Assembly: GCA_903921325.1 (NCBI GenBank)
Contig: CAIXPL010000026.1
Coordinates: forward strand, 29,433 to 93,432
Source of the DNA: an uncultured Pseudomonadota bacterium
Lineage (GTDB): Bacteria; Pseudomonadota; Gammaproteobacteria; Burkholderiales; SG8-39
DNA length: 64,000 nt
Direction: 5' to 3'
This document shows, piece after piece, positions 43,981 to 53,199 of this stretch (position 1 is its first letter; the number at the start of each line of letters is the position of its first letter). The notes under the pieces were generated by a model that made no database searches, was not told the DNA's origin, and saw only the letters and a program-made list of their open reading frames with translations. Made by a program: the position numbers and the translations under genes.

Positions 43981-45906
43981 TCAGGCTGCGCTTGCCGGCG
44001 CCGCTGCACCGCCCAGCATCAGTCGATTCATCCGCCGCACGAATCCAGCGGGATCATCCAGTTGACCGCCTTCGGCGAGTATCGATTGCTCGAACAGCAA
44101 CTGCGCCCAATCATCGATCTGCCCCGTATCGCCCTCCATGCGCTTGAGCAGCGCATGGCCGGGATTGATTTCCATGATAGGGACCGCCGCAGGGGCGTCC
44201 TGCCCCACTGATTTCAGAATGCGCGCCAGATTACCCGAGGGGTCATGTTCATCGGCCACCAGACAGGCGGGCGACTCGGTCAGGCGCGAGGACACACGCA
44301 CGTCTTTCACCCGCTCACCGAGGACCGCCTTGATCCGATCGATCAGATCCTTGGCATCGCCCTCATCGCGCTCGCGGGCGGATTTCTCCGCCTCGTCCTC
44401 CATCGAACCCAGATCGAGCCCGCCCTTGGCCACCGACACCAGGGGTTTGCCGCCAAACTCACTCAGATGGCCGACCACCCACTCATCAACCCGATCGCTC
44501 AACAGCAATACCTCGATGCCTTTTTTCCGAAAGATCTCCAGGTGCGGACTGTTGCGCGCGGCCGGGAAGGTCTCGGCAGTGACATAGTAGATCGCGCTCT
44601 GGCCTTCTTTCATTCGACCAACATACTCGTCGAGCGACACCACCTGCTCGGCGCTGTCGGCATGGGTGGTGGCAAATCGGAGCAGTTTGGCAATGCGCTC
44701 GCGATTGCCCATGTCCTCGCCAATGCCCTCTTTCAGCACCCGTCCGAAGGCGGTCCAGAAGGTGGCGTACTTCTCCTTGCTGTCAGTGGCCAATTCCTCC
44801 AGCATCGAGAGCACGCGTCGGGTACAACCGGCGCGAATCGCATCGATGTCCTTCGATTGCTGCAGAATTTCACGCGAGACATTGAGCGGCAGATCGTTTG
44901 AATCGACAATCCCGCGAACGAACCGCAGGTAGACCGGCATCAGTTGCTCGGCGTCATCCATGATGAAGACCCGACGCACATAGAGTTTCAGGCCGTGGCG
45001 CGCCTGCCGGTCCCACAAATCGAACGGGGGATGCGAAGGAACGTACAGCAGCTGGGTGTATTCCTGGCGACCCTCGACCTTGGCGTGCGCATAGGCAAGG
45101 GGGGGTTCGAAATCATGCGCAACGTGCTTGTAGAACTCCTGGTATTGCTCGTCGGTGATGTCGGCCTTGGGGCGTGCCCACAGCGCGCTCGCCTGGTTCA
45201 CCGGCTCGTCCTGACCGGTGCCTTCCATTTCCTTTTTTTCCTCATTCCACTGGAATTTCTCCATCAGTATGGGAATTGCAATGTGATCGGAGTACTTGCG
45301 AATCACCGAGCGCAAGCGATAGTCGGCCAGCAAATCGTCTTCGCCTTCACGCAAGTGCAGCACCACATCGGTGCCGTGCTCGCCGCGCGCCGAACGCTCG
45401 ATGGTGAACTCGCCAGCACCGTCAGACTCCCAGCGCACGCCGTCATTCGCATCGGCATCGGCACGCCGCGTGATCAGGGTGACCCGATCCGCAACGATGA
45501 AACTTGAGTAAAAACCGACACCAAACTGACCGATCAGGTTCGCATCCTGCTGCTGGTCACCGGAGAGTTTGGACAGAAAATCACGTGTGCCGGAGCGCGC
45601 AATGGTGCCGATGTTGGCAATTACCTCATCGCGCGACATGCCGATGCCGTTGTCAGAAATCGTGATTGTGCGGGCCGTCCTGTCAAAGGACACACGGATC
45701 TTGAAATCCGTCGCGACCCCTGAGAGTGCCGGATTGGCCACGGATTCAAAGCGCAGCTTGTCGCAGGCATCCGAGGCGTTGGACACCAGCTCGCGCAGGA
45801 AAATCTCCTTGTTGGAGTACATCGAATGGATCATCAACTGCAGTAGCTGCTTTACCTCAGCCTGAAAACCCAGGGTTTCCTTCACGATCGGTTCGGTCAT
45901 GGTCAT
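43981..45906 (-). CDS. htpG: Chaperone protein HtpG (Hsp90)
   Basis: A 641-residue bacterial Hsp90 (639 if the second ATG is used). The N-terminal ATPase domain has [20 protein letters not shown], the [11 protein letters not shown] and [11 protein letters not shown] motifs of the GHKL fold; the middle domain has [11 protein letters not shown] and [16 protein letters not shown]. The C-terminal dimer domain is complete. Starts: ATG at 45906 and ATG at 45900 (MTMTEP); the second has better spacing from CCGGAA. A sigma-32-like promoter lies just upstream, as expected for a heat-shock gene. Confidence 0.96.
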   Translation of the reverse strand: MTMTEPIVKETLGFQAEVKQLLQLMIHSMYSNKEIFLRELVSNASDACDKLRFESVANPALSGVATDFKIRVSFDRTARTITISDNGIGMSRDEVIANIGTIARSGTRDFLSKLSGDQQQDANLIGQFGVGFYSSFIVADRVTLITRRADADANDGVRWESDGAGEFTIERSARGEHGTDVVLHLREGEDDLLADYRLRSVIRKYSDHIAIPILMEKFQWNEEKKEMEGTGQDEPVNQASALWARPKADITDEQYQEFYKHVAHDFEPPLAYAHAKVEGRQEYTQLLYVPSHPPFDLWDRQARHGLKLYVRRVFIMDDAEQLMPVYLRFVRGIVDSNDLPLNVSREILQQSKDIDAIRAGCTRRVLSMLEELATDSKEKYATFWTAFGRVLKEGIGEDMGNRERIAKLLRFATTHADSAEQVVSLDEYVGRMKEGQSAIYYVTAETFPAARNSPHLEIFRKKGIEVLLLSDRVDEWVVGHLSEFGGKPLVSVAKGGLDLGSMEDEAEKSARERDEGDAKDLIDRIKAVLGERVKDVRVSSRLTESPACLVADEHDPSGNLARILKSVGQDAPAAVPIMEINPGHALLKRMEGDTGQIDDWAQLLFEQSILAEGGQLDDPAGFVRRMNRLMLGGAAAPASAA

Positions 45907-45952
45907 TTCCGGATAGATTGCACGGTGCTCGGGGCGGCACCCCAGTCGCGGG

Positions 45953-45981
45953 ATGTTGGGGCGTGTCCGAGTCATTTCAAC
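45953..45981 (-). promoter_or_regulatory. Candidate sigma-32 heat-shock promoter of htpG
   Basis: On the minus strand, gTTGAAA (complement of 45975-45981) and CCCCAACAT (complement of 45953-45961) are separated by 13 bp. The sigma-32 consensus is CTTGAAA, then CCCCATnT at 11-16 bp. Predicted transcript start near 45946 gives a leader of about 40 nt to the htpG ATG. Location before an Hsp90 gene makes it credible. Confidence 0.6.
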
Positions 45982-46042
45982 CCCCGGGGAACCATTCCAC
46001 GCGCCGCCCCTCCAATAGCACAGTCACGCCTGACCAACCGGC

Positions 46043-46138
46043 TGCTCTGCTGATTCCCCGTTCGGCCGTATTCCTCCTCTGCGACCACCGTGCTCTGATG
46101 CTTCCCTGCTCTGATCCTTCCGTGCGCTCGTGCGGTCC
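46043..46138. repeat. 16-bp degenerate tandem repeat, six units
   Basis: Units starting at 46043 (tgctctgctgattccc), 46091 (tgctctgatgcttccc) and 46107 (tgctctgatccttccg) are nearly identical and in register with a 16-bp period. Units at 46059, 46075 and 46123 are weaker but align. It fills the centre of the htpG-protease spacer. Confidence 0.65.
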
Positions 46139-46237
46139 TGTCAATCGGTCTCGCTGCCGTGCTGAACAAGTCCACGCAGGAGCGGCAAAATCGTTATCCT
46201 GCCGGCTCACCTACACACTCCCACGATTGCCATCCCC

Positions 46238-49084
46238 ATGCCCCGAATCGCCTTGCGTTGCCTTGCCCTGATCTCATGTGGCCTTGCGTTGATACAAAGC
46301 GCAAGCGCGGCTGCGGCCGGATCGACCTCGACGGCGGCATCGCCTGCAGTGCTGCCCGCGCCGATGCCATCCCCATCACCCACGGCATCGTCGAGCGCAT
46401 CACCGGCGGCAACACCTGCCGTATCGCCCATCGTGCTGCCCGCTGGCGTAAGCGCTGGCCCAAGCATCGAAGGGGTGTCGGAATACCGGCTATCCAACGG
46501 ACTCCAGCTATTGCTGATACCAGACGATTCGGCGGATACGATCACGCTGAACGTGACTTACCGGGTCGGTTCACGCAATGAGGGCTATGGCGAATCCGGC
46601 ATGGCCCATCTGCTCGAACACATGGTGTTCAAGGGCACCCCGACCCGTGGCGATCTGAAGGCCGAGCTCACCAGCCGCGGCGCGCGCTTCAATGGCACCA
46701 CCTCGTATGACCGCACCAATTACTTCGAGAGTCTGCCGGCGAGCGCCGACAATCTGGCCTGGGCGATCAGCCTCGAGGCCGACAGGATGGTGCACTCGCG
46801 CGTGTCGCGGGCCGACCTTGATAGCGAAATGACCGTGGTACGCAACGAATTTGAATCGGGGGAAAACAGCCCGTTTCGCATTCTGCTCGAACGCATGAAC
46901 GCGACCGCCTATGTGTGGCACGCCTATGGCCGTTCGGTGATCGGCTCCCGGTCCGATATCGAAAATGTCCCGATCGATCGCCTGCAGGCCTTTTATCGCA
47001 CCTACTATCAACCTGACAACGCCACGGTGGTGATTGCCGGGCACATCGATCCGGCCGAGGCACTGCGCCTCGCCGCGCGCGAATTCGGTGCCATAGCAAA
47101 GCCGGCACGCGCCCTGCCGCTCACCTATACGGTCGAGCCTACCCAGGATGGTGAGCGCACCGTCACCCTGCGCCGCTCTGGCGATGTGCAAATCGTTGCC
47201 GCCACCTACCACGCGCCGCCCGGGGCAGACCCCAGTTACGCGGCCGTTGAACTGCTTGCCTCTATCCTGTCCGACGCTCCGAGCGGGCGGCTCTATCGCA
47301 ATCTGGTAGCCAAAGGACTGGCAGCTGACATCTTTGGCAGCGAGCGGCAGAGCCATGATGCGGGCAGTGCCTATTTCGGGGCGACTGTGGCACGCGACGC
47401 TTCGCTGGACGCAGCACGCGCAGCGCTCCTTGACACCCTGGGCAGCTTTGTTGCCGAGCCGGTCACCGGCGCCGAACTCGAACGCGCCCGCTCAGGCGTT
47501 CTTGCCGCATACGACAAGATTCTGAGTGACACTCGAACGCTTGCGGTGACACTGTCTGAATTCATCGCACTGGGTGACTGGCGCACCCTGTTCTGGTATC
47601 GCGAACGGATGCGTGCGATGACTGCCGCAGACGTGCAACAGGCAGCGCTCAGGTATCTGAAGCCCGATAACCGCACGGTCGGCCTGTTCATACCGACCGC
47701 CGCACCTGATCGCGCCGAGATTCCGCCCGTGCCCGATCTGCTGGGGCAACTGAAGGACTTTCGCGGCAGCGCTGAGCTTGCCAGTGGTGAATCGTTCGAC
47801 CCCGCACCCGGCCACATCAACGAGCGCACACTGCGCCGCGAACTGCCCAACCGGATGCATCTGGCCATGCTGCCGCGCAAGACACGCGGTGCGCGGGTGG
47901 TGCTGCAGATGGCCCTGCATTGGGGCAACAAGGCGAGCACCATGGATCGCGGTGCCGCCTGCAGCGCAGCCGGTGCCATGCTGATGCGTGGCAGCGCCCA
48001 TCATAGCCGCGCGCAGATCAATGATCTGCTCGACAAGCTGAGCACACGCATGAATATGTCGATGGATGCGCTGGACATCGATACCACGCGTGCCAATCTG
48101 CCCGAGGTGTTGCGGCTGGCAACGGAACTGTTGCGTGAACCGGCGTTTGCCGAGGATGAATTCTCGCAACTGAAGCAACAGACACTGAGCGCACTGGCCA
48201 GCCGGCGCAGTGACCCGGTCAATCGTAGCGGCATTGCCCTCAGTCGACATTTACGCCCCTATCCTGCCAACGATCCACGCTACACACCGACTGCAGACGA
48301 AAGTGAAGCACGCTGGCGAGATCTCAAACTGGTCGATGTGCAGCGCTGTTACCAGAACAATCTGGGCGCCACCGATGCAGACATTGCCGTGGTGGGCGAC
48401 TTTGACAGTGACGCCCTGCAAGCGCAGCTCGTCGATTTGCTTGGCCCCTGGCACTCACCGGTTGGCTATGAACGTCTTCCCGCGCAGCGCTTTGACCCTC
48501 GCTCCGAACGCAGCTTGATCGAGACGCCCGACAAGGCCAATGCATCGTGGCGCGCTGGTCTGGAGTTGCAGGTGCGCGATGACGCTGCGGACTTCCCGGC
48601 GCTGTCTCTTGCGAACTACATGCTGGGCGGCTACCCCGGTTCACGCCTGTGGGCACGGGTGCGTGAGAAAGAGGGTCTGTCCTACGATGTGCGTAGCATC
48701 CTCATGGCGGGCACCCACGACCCGGTTGGGCAATTCCTGTTGAGTGCCATTCACGCACCGCAAAATCGCGATCGGGTCGAGCAGGCCGTACTGGAAGAAC
48801 TGAACCACGCCCTGACGGATGGCTTCAGCGACACCGAGGTGGCCAGCGCACGGCGCAGCCTGCTTGAATTCAGGCGCCTGGGCCGCACTCAGGATGCCGC
48901 AATCGCTGCCCGCTGGCTCTCTCTGCTCGATATGAAGCGCGACTTCACCTGGGATCAGGCAATCGATGACAAGCTGGCCACGGTGGACGCCGCTCAGGCA
49001 AGCGCGGCGCTACGCAAATACATCGCCCCGACGACCCTCAGCATCATTGGAGCGGGTGATTTCGCCCGCGCCGCCAAGCCCTGA
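46238..49084 (+). CDS. M16 family zinc metalloprotease (two-domain, exported)
   Basis: A 948-residue insulinase/pitrilysin-type protease. Signal peptide (residues 1-25, ending SASA) is followed by a Ser/Pro/Ala-rich linker (about 28-70). The first M16 half carries the inverted zinc motif HLLEH (124-128) and the downstream Glu in LDSEMTVVRNEFE. It is followed by an M16C domain, then a second, inactive pair (about 520-940, with YDVRSILMAGTHDPVGQF). Both halves in one chain form the closed chamber that degrades peptides. It should act in the periplasm. Divergent from htpG, convergent with greB. Confidence 0.92.
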   Translation: MPRIALRCLALISCGLALIQSASAAAAGSTSTAASPAVLPAPMPSPSPTASSSASPAATPAVSPIVLPAGVSAGPSIEGVSEYRLSNGLQLLLIPDDSADTITLNVTYRVGSRNEGYGESGMAHLLEHMVFKGTPTRGDLKAELTSRGARFNGTTSYDRTNYFESLPASADNLAWAISLEADRMVHSRVSRADLDSEMTVVRNEFESGENSPFRILLERMNATAYVWHAYGRSVIGSRSDIENVPIDRLQAFYRTYYQPDNATVVIAGHIDPAEALRLAAREFGAIAKPARALPLTYTVEPTQDGERTVTLRRSGDVQIVAATYHAPPGADPSYAAVELLASILSDAPSGRLYRNLVAKGLAADIFGSERQSHDAGSAYFGATVARDASLDAARAALLDTLGSFVAEPVTGAELERARSGVLAAYDKILSDTRTLAVTLSEFIALGDWRTLFWYRERMRAMTAADVQQAALRYLKPDNRTVGLFIPTAAPDRAEIPPVPDLLGQLKDFRGSAELASGESFDPAPGHINERTLRRELPNRMHLAMLPRKTRGARVVLQMALHWGNKASTMDRGAACSAAGAMLMRGSAHHSRAQINDLLDKLSTRMNMSMDALDIDTTRANLPEVLRLATELLREPAFAEDEFSQLKQQTLSALASRRSDPVNRSGIALSRHLRPYPANDPRYTPTADESEARWRDLKLVDVQRCYQNNLGATDADIAVVGDFDSDALQAQLVDLLGPWHSPVGYERLPAQRFDPRSERSLIETPDKANASWRAGLELQVRDDAADFPALSLANYMLGGYPGSRLWARVREKEGLSYDVRSILMAGTHDPVGQFLLSAIHAPQNRDRVEQAVLEELNHALTDGFSDTEVASARRSLLEFRRLGRTQDAAIAARWLSLLDMKRDFTWDQAIDDKLATVDAAQASAALRKYIAPTTLSIIGAGDFARAAKP

Positions 49085-49099
49085 GCGGAGGGGCAGGCT

Positions 49100-49144
49100 C
49101 GATCGCTGACCGGCACCTTCCCGCGCTGCCAGGTCAGTCGATCG
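49100..49144. terminator. Candidate bidirectional hairpin between M16 protease and greB
   Basis: Left arm cgatcgctgacc (49100-49111) pairs with right arm ggtcagtcgatcg (49132-49144) over 12 bp with one bulged base and a 20-base loop. It spans the 49-bp gap between the convergent genes and includes the greB stop codon. No T-run, so function is tentative. Confidence 0.4.
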
Positions 49145-49622
49145 CGCTGTAGCGAACAGTGAGTACATCGAGGGCCTGGGGGCCAGCTGGAGTCTGCAAC
49201 GTGACGGTGTCGCCTTCGCGCGATCGCAACAGCGCACGCGCAATCGGTGAGACCCAGGACACCCGACCGCGTGCCGTGTCGGCCTCATCGATGCCGACAA
49301 TGCTCACTGTGTGTTCGGCACCCTGCGGGTCGAGATAGTCGACCGTGGCACCAAAGAACACCTGATCGCCCGAGCGGTCGCGCGGATCGACCACTTCGGC
49401 CTCCTCCAGTCGCTTCATCAGATAGCGAATGCGTCGGTCGATCTCGCGCAAACGACGCTTGCCATAGAGGTAGTCACCGTTCTCGGACCGATCACCATTG
49501 GATGCAGCCCAGGACACCACGCGGGTGACTTCCGGGCGCTCAACTTCGACCAGCTGCTTCAACTCGCTTTTCATGCGGACATTGCCCGCCGGCGTCATGT
49601 AGTTCTTGCGCGTGCTCTGCAT
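49134..49622 (-). CDS. greB: Transcription elongation factor GreB
   Basis: A 162-residue factor that rescues backtracked RNA polymerase by stimulating transcript cleavage. The N-terminal coiled coil has the acidic tip in NGDRSENGDYLYGKRRLREID. The GreB form of this loop and C-terminal FKBP-like domain (GATVDYLDPQGAEHTVSIVG, ISPIARALL-type end seen as SPIARALLRSREGD) distinguish it from GreA. The ATG at 49622 gives the usual start (MQSTRKNYMTPAG). Upstream lies an 18-bp repeat array. Confidence 0.93.
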   Translation of the reverse strand: MQSTRKNYMTPAGNVRMKSELKQLVEVERPEVTRVVSWAASNGDRSENGDYLYGKRRLREIDRRIRYLMKRLEEAEVVDPRDRSGDQVFFGATVDYLDPQGAEHTVSIVGIDEADTARGRVSWVSPIARALLRSREGDTVTLQTPAGPQALDVLTVRYSAID

Positions 49623-49665
49623 GAATAGTTTGTCTTGATCCGTTCAATCGCGTGAGCGTCAGCCG

Positions 49666-49737
49666 CGAAGGTTACGTCAGTGGCGAGGGTTGCGTCAGTG
49701 GCGAAGGTTGCGTCAGTGGCGAGGGCGCTCGTTCACC
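49666..49737. repeat. 18-bp tandem repeat between greB and an MFS gene
   Basis: Three units (cgaaggttacgtcagtgg at 49666, cgagggttgcgtcagtgg at 49684, cgaaggttgcgtcagtgg at 49702) differ at one or two positions; a fourth (49720-49737) keeps only the opening cgaggg. It fills most of the 127-bp spacer between greB and the gene ending at 49750. Confidence 0.85.
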
Positions 49738-49749
49738 ACCGGATGCACA

Positions 49750-51135
49750 TCAGCCGCGGGCCGCTGCAACGCGCCGGACCCGCAATTCTGCGCGCACGGC
49801 AGGCAGCAATATCAGCACCGCCAGCGCCTGACAGATGACCACCACCGTGAATGCAGTCGTATAGCCACGCGCCTCATAGCCACCGCCAGGAAGCGCGTAA
49901 TGATCGAGCACCGGACCGATCGCCGTCTGTGCGATGAAGGCAGCCACAAACGTGCTCATATTGAGTGACGCGTTGACCCGTCCGGTGAGTGCAGGGGGAA
50001 ATCGCTGGGCAAGCAAGGGATAGCCAAGCACCGCGCTGGTAATGGTGAGGATGTAGATTGCCCACAGGACGATCGCCCCGTGCGTCACCCCGGCGGCGAG
50101 CAAGGCAAGCATGAGTCCTGAGGTGGCACACGCCGCCGTATAGGTGAGAATCATCGGTATGCCACGCGCCGCCAGCGAATCGGCGAGCTTGCCCCAGAGC
50201 AAGAACCCGATCGTGAGTGCCACGGTCAACCCAAACATCGCCTGCGCGGCGTCTGTGCGGTCCAGACCCAGCACATCGCGCATCCAGGGACCAATCCACA
50301 GTCCTTGCAGCGCGATGGCCGGCCCAAGCGTCGTGCAGGCGAGTGCCGTAATACGCCAAAAGCCCCCGTTGGAGAGCACCGACCAGAGCCCGGCCAGCAA
50401 TCGACCCACCGACACCTGGTTGGCTGCTTCCACCTCGCGTCGGGGCACAAATACCCACACCGCGGCCGACACCAGCACACTCAAGACAGCGAGGCCGAAG
50501 AACAGGCCACGCCAGTCGGTCAAGCGCAGTACCGCTTCCGCTGGCGCGGTGGCCGCCATGGCCCCAAGGCCTCCCAGCGCCATTAAAAACCCATTCAGGG
50601 TGGCAAGGCGACTGATAGGAAACCACAGCGTAAATGATTGCATCGCGGCCATCAGTCCGGCCGCCACACCAAAGCCGATCAGCGCACGTGCGAGCAGCAA
50701 CTGGGTCACGGTCTGCCCGAGCGCAAACCCGAGCGCCCCAAGACCGGCGACCAGAAACAACCCGGCGTTGACCGCACGTGGCCCATAGCGATCAAGCAGC
50801 AAGCCCACCGGCATCTGCGCCGCAGCGAACACAAAGAGGTACGCACCAGTGAGCAGGCCCAGAGCGCTCGCCTGCAATCCAAGATCGGTCACCAGGTCGC
50901 GAAAGATCGTCGCATTGATATTGCGAAACAGATAGGACAGAAAGTAACCCGCGGCCAAGGGCAGAAATACCTGCGCCAGCGGTGGGGAAACATAGGGAGT
51001 CGGCTGGCGCTCGCTGGGGGCGCCTGACGAGGCGGCGCGCATGCCCACCTCGGGCAGGTCAGGCCGACTGTCCGGTGGGTTGGTGGAGGGCGTGGCCACC
51101 GGGGCTCCAGCCGGCGTGATGGGCGCGTTGTTCAT
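49750..51135 (-). CDS. MFS transporter
   Basis: A 461-residue major facilitator with twelve predicted helices after a 55-residue Pro/Ala-rich cytoplasmic N-terminus. Helices begin at FLPLAAGYFLSYLFRNINAT; the helix 2-3 loop has the MFS motif as GLLLDRYGPRAV. Layout with a central loop near EVEAANQVSVGRLLAGL is usual. Sequence is closest in feel to the sugar-phosphate/organic-anion permease branch, but no substrate can be given. Start at 51135 overlaps the nudF stop by 4 bp (ATGA), so it is translated with nudF. Confidence 0.88.
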   Translation of the reverse strand: MNNAPITPAGAPVATPSTNPPDSRPDLPEVGMRAASSGAPSERQPTPYVSPPLAQVFLPLAAGYFLSYLFRNINATIFRDLVTDLGLQASALGLLTGAYLFVFAAAQMPVGLLLDRYGPRAVNAGLFLVAGLGALGFALGQTVTQLLLARALIGFGVAAGLMAAMQSFTLWFPISRLATLNGFLMALGGLGAMAATAPAEAVLRLTDWRGLFFGLAVLSVLVSAAVWVFVPRREVEAANQVSVGRLLAGLWSVLSNGGFWRITALACTTLGPAIALQGLWIGPWMRDVLGLDRTDAAQAMFGLTVALTIGFLLWGKLADSLAARGIPMILTYTAACATSGLMLALLAAGVTHGAIVLWAIYILTITSAVLGYPLLAQRFPPALTGRVNASLNMSTFVAAFIAQTAIGPVLDHYALPGGGYEARGYTTAFTVVVICQALAVLILLPAVRAELRVRRVAAARG

Positions 51136-51710
51136 GCGCGTCGCATGCGCAGCCGATCGAGCCAAAGCAAGCCGATGACGGTCTTGGTGTCGGTGATCAG
51201 GCCTTGTTCAAGCCACTCCAGGGCCTGCGGCAGACCGACCGTGAACACCTCCAGGAATTCGCCTTCATCCAGCGCGCGCCGTCCTTCGGACACGACACCT
51301 TCGGCCAGGTAGATTTCGATGCGCTCATTGGAGTAGGAAATGACCGGGTGCACCGTGGTGAGATGCCGCCAGCGTCCACCTTGATAGCCGGTCTCCTCGA
51401 ACAGTTCACGCTGGCCGGTGGCAAGCGGCGTTTCGCCGGGGTCGATTTTGCCAGCCGGGAATTCGATGAAATCGCGCTCCAGGGGATAACGGTACTGGCG
51501 CTCCATCACCAGATCACCATCATCGAGCACCGGAATAATCATCACCGCACCGGGATGCCGTATCCACTCGCGTTTGGCTGCGCTGCCATCGGGCAGTCGC
51601 ACGGTGTCATCACGCACATCGAGAAAGGCACCCCGATAGGCCTCGCGCGTCGCCACGGTATGCTCGGCCAAATCGCTTTCCTTGCCGCGCGGCAAGCGAC
51701 TGTCACTCAA
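51132..51710 (-). CDS. nudF: NUDIX hydrolase, ADP-ribose pyrophosphatase type
   Basis: A 192-residue hydrolase that probably splits ADP-ribose into AMP and ribose-5-phosphate. The complete Nudix box is GKIDPGETPLATGQRELFEE followed by TGYQ. The preceding ERQYRYPLERDFIEFPAGKID and the following HPVISYSNERIEIYLAEG match ADPRase enzymes. It starts 3 bp after the end of nuoN, at the end of the complex I operon. This linkage is common in Burkholderiales. Confidence 0.92.
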   Translation of the reverse strand: MSDSRLPRGKESDLAEHTVATREAYRGAFLDVRDDTVRLPDGSAAKREWIRHPGAVMIIPVLDDGDLVMERQYRYPLERDFIEFPAGKIDPGETPLATGQRELFEETGYQGGRWRHLTTVHPVISYSNERIEIYLAEGVVSEGRRALDEGEFLEVFTVGLPQALEWLEQGLITDTKTVIGLLWLDRLRMRRA

Positions 51711-51713
51711 GGC

Positions 51714-53195
51714 TTAACCGCCGCCCACCAGCGAGGTCATGACACTCATGCACCAGTTCATCAGTGACGAAGGTGCGACGCCCAGGGCGAGAATCGCCAC
51801 GCCGTTCACACTGAGCAGCACGCGCATATCCAGCGGTGCGTGCAGCGCTGCCTGATCGGTCGGTGCATCGAAGTACATGAGTTTGACCACGCGCAGGTAG
51901 TAAAACGCTCCGATCACCGACATGAGCATCGCATAGACCGCCGTCGCACCATGACCCACCTGCACCAAGGCTTGCAGGATCGAGAGCTTGGAATAGAAAC
52001 CGACCGTCGGCGGCACACCGGCAAGCGAGAACATCATCAACAGCATGAGGAAAGCAAACCACGGGTGGCGTCGACTGAGTCCCTTGTAGTCGTCAAGTGA
52101 TTCAGCCTCAAACCCGGCCCGCGACAGCAGCAGCACGATGCCAAACGCACCCAGACTCATCAAGACATAGGTCAACGTGTAGAACATCGCAGCGGCGTAC
52201 GCATCGCGCTCACAGCACCCCCCACCCACAGCGCCCCCGGCCAACAGGCCCAACAGCACAAAGCCCATTTGTGAAATGGTGGAATAGGCGAGCATGCGCT
52301 TCACATTGGTTTGCGCGATTGCGGCCAGATTGCCCACCGCGAGCGAGGCCCAGGCCATGAGCATGAGCATCTGTTGCCACTGATCGGAGAGCCCCGGCAT
52401 CGAGCCCGCCAGCAAGCGCATTGCCATCGCGAATGCCGCGATCTTCGGGGCCGATCCCACCAGCAGGGTCATGGCGTTGGCTGCGCCCTCATAGACATCG
52501 GGCACCCACATGTGAAAGGGCACCACGCCCAGTTTGAACGCAAGCCCGGTCACCACGAATACCAGACCGAACACCAGCACCGTCTTGTCCACATCACCGG
52601 TGGCGATGGCAGCGGCCACCTTGTCGATCTCGAGCGTACCGGTTGCGCCATAGAGCATCGACATGCCATAGAGCAGCAACCCCGAGGCAAGTGCGCCCAG
52701 CACGAAGTACTTCATCGCCGCTTCGGTCGAACGGGCCGAGTCACGATTGAGTGCCACCAGGGCATACAGGCACAGCGACATCAGCTCAAGGCCCAGATAG
52801 ACCGTAAGGAAACTGTTGGCCGAAATCTGCACCATCATGCCGAGCATGCCAAAGAGCATGAGGACAAAGTACTCGCCCTGCATCAGCCCTCGTGCCTGCA
52901 AATAGGCGCGCGAATAGACCATGCACACGGCCACCGCCACATAGGTGGCCAGCTTGAGGGCAATCGACAGACTGTCACCGATAAACAAGCCTGAGAATGC
53001 CAGTTGGGCCGTATCCCCAAGCGGCAAGTGCGCGAGACTGAGCACGGCGCACAGCGCTACGGTCAACAACGACAGCGCGTAGGTCTTCTGGCCGCGCCGA
53101 TCACCCAGCAGCAGGTCAACGATCAGGATCAGCGATCCCGCGCAGAGCAGGAATATCTCGGCTGAGGCAGCACCGAAGTCAGCAGGGGTCATCAT
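51714..53195 (-). CDS. nuoN: NADH-quinone oxidoreductase subunit N
   Basis: A 493-residue antiporter-like membrane subunit with fourteen helices, the last of the nuo genes. Conserved charged residues of the proton channel are seen as Glu in LGLELMSLCLYALVA, Lys in AFKLGVVPFHMWVPDVYEG and Lys in NVKRMLAYSTISQMG. The start is the ATG pair at 53195/53192; earlier in-frame codons lie in nuoM. It follows nuoM after 4 bp. A short Cys/Gly-rich insertion (AGGAVGGGCCERD) in a loop is unusual. Confidence 0.95.
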   Translation of the reverse strand: MMTPADFGAASAEIFLLCAGSLILIVDLLLGDRRGQKTYALSLLTVALCAVLSLAHLPLGDTAQLAFSGLFIGDSLSIALKLATYVAVAVCMVYSRAYLQARGLMQGEYFVLMLFGMLGMMVQISANSFLTVYLGLELMSLCLYALVALNRDSARSTEAAMKYFVLGALASGLLLYGMSMLYGATGTLEIDKVAAAIATGDVDKTVLVFGLVFVVTGLAFKLGVVPFHMWVPDVYEGAANAMTLLVGSAPKIAAFAMAMRLLAGSMPGLSDQWQQMLMLMAWASLAVGNLAAIAQTNVKRMLAYSTISQMGFVLLGLLAGGAVGGGCCERDAYAAAMFYTLTYVLMSLGAFGIVLLLSRAGFEAESLDDYKGLSRRHPWFAFLMLLMMFSLAGVPPTVGFYSKLSILQALVQVGHGATAVYAMLMSVIGAFYYLRVVKLMYFDAPTDQAALHAPLDMRVLLSVNGVAILALGVAPSSLMNWCMSVMTSLVGGG

Positions 53196-53199
53196 CGCT

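Larger units (their letters stand above)
45907..46237. other. 331-bp spacer between divergent htpG and M16 protease genes
   Basis: No credible gene lies here. The htpG side holds the sigma-32-like promoter; the middle holds a 16-bp repeat array (46043-46138). A promoter for the protease gene should be in the remaining 100 bp, but I see no clear -35/-10 pair. Confidence 0.6.

Noticed and set aside
49666..49737. Possible short CRISPR array
   Set aside because: The repeats abut with no unique spacers between, the unit is only 18 bp, and no cas genes are present.
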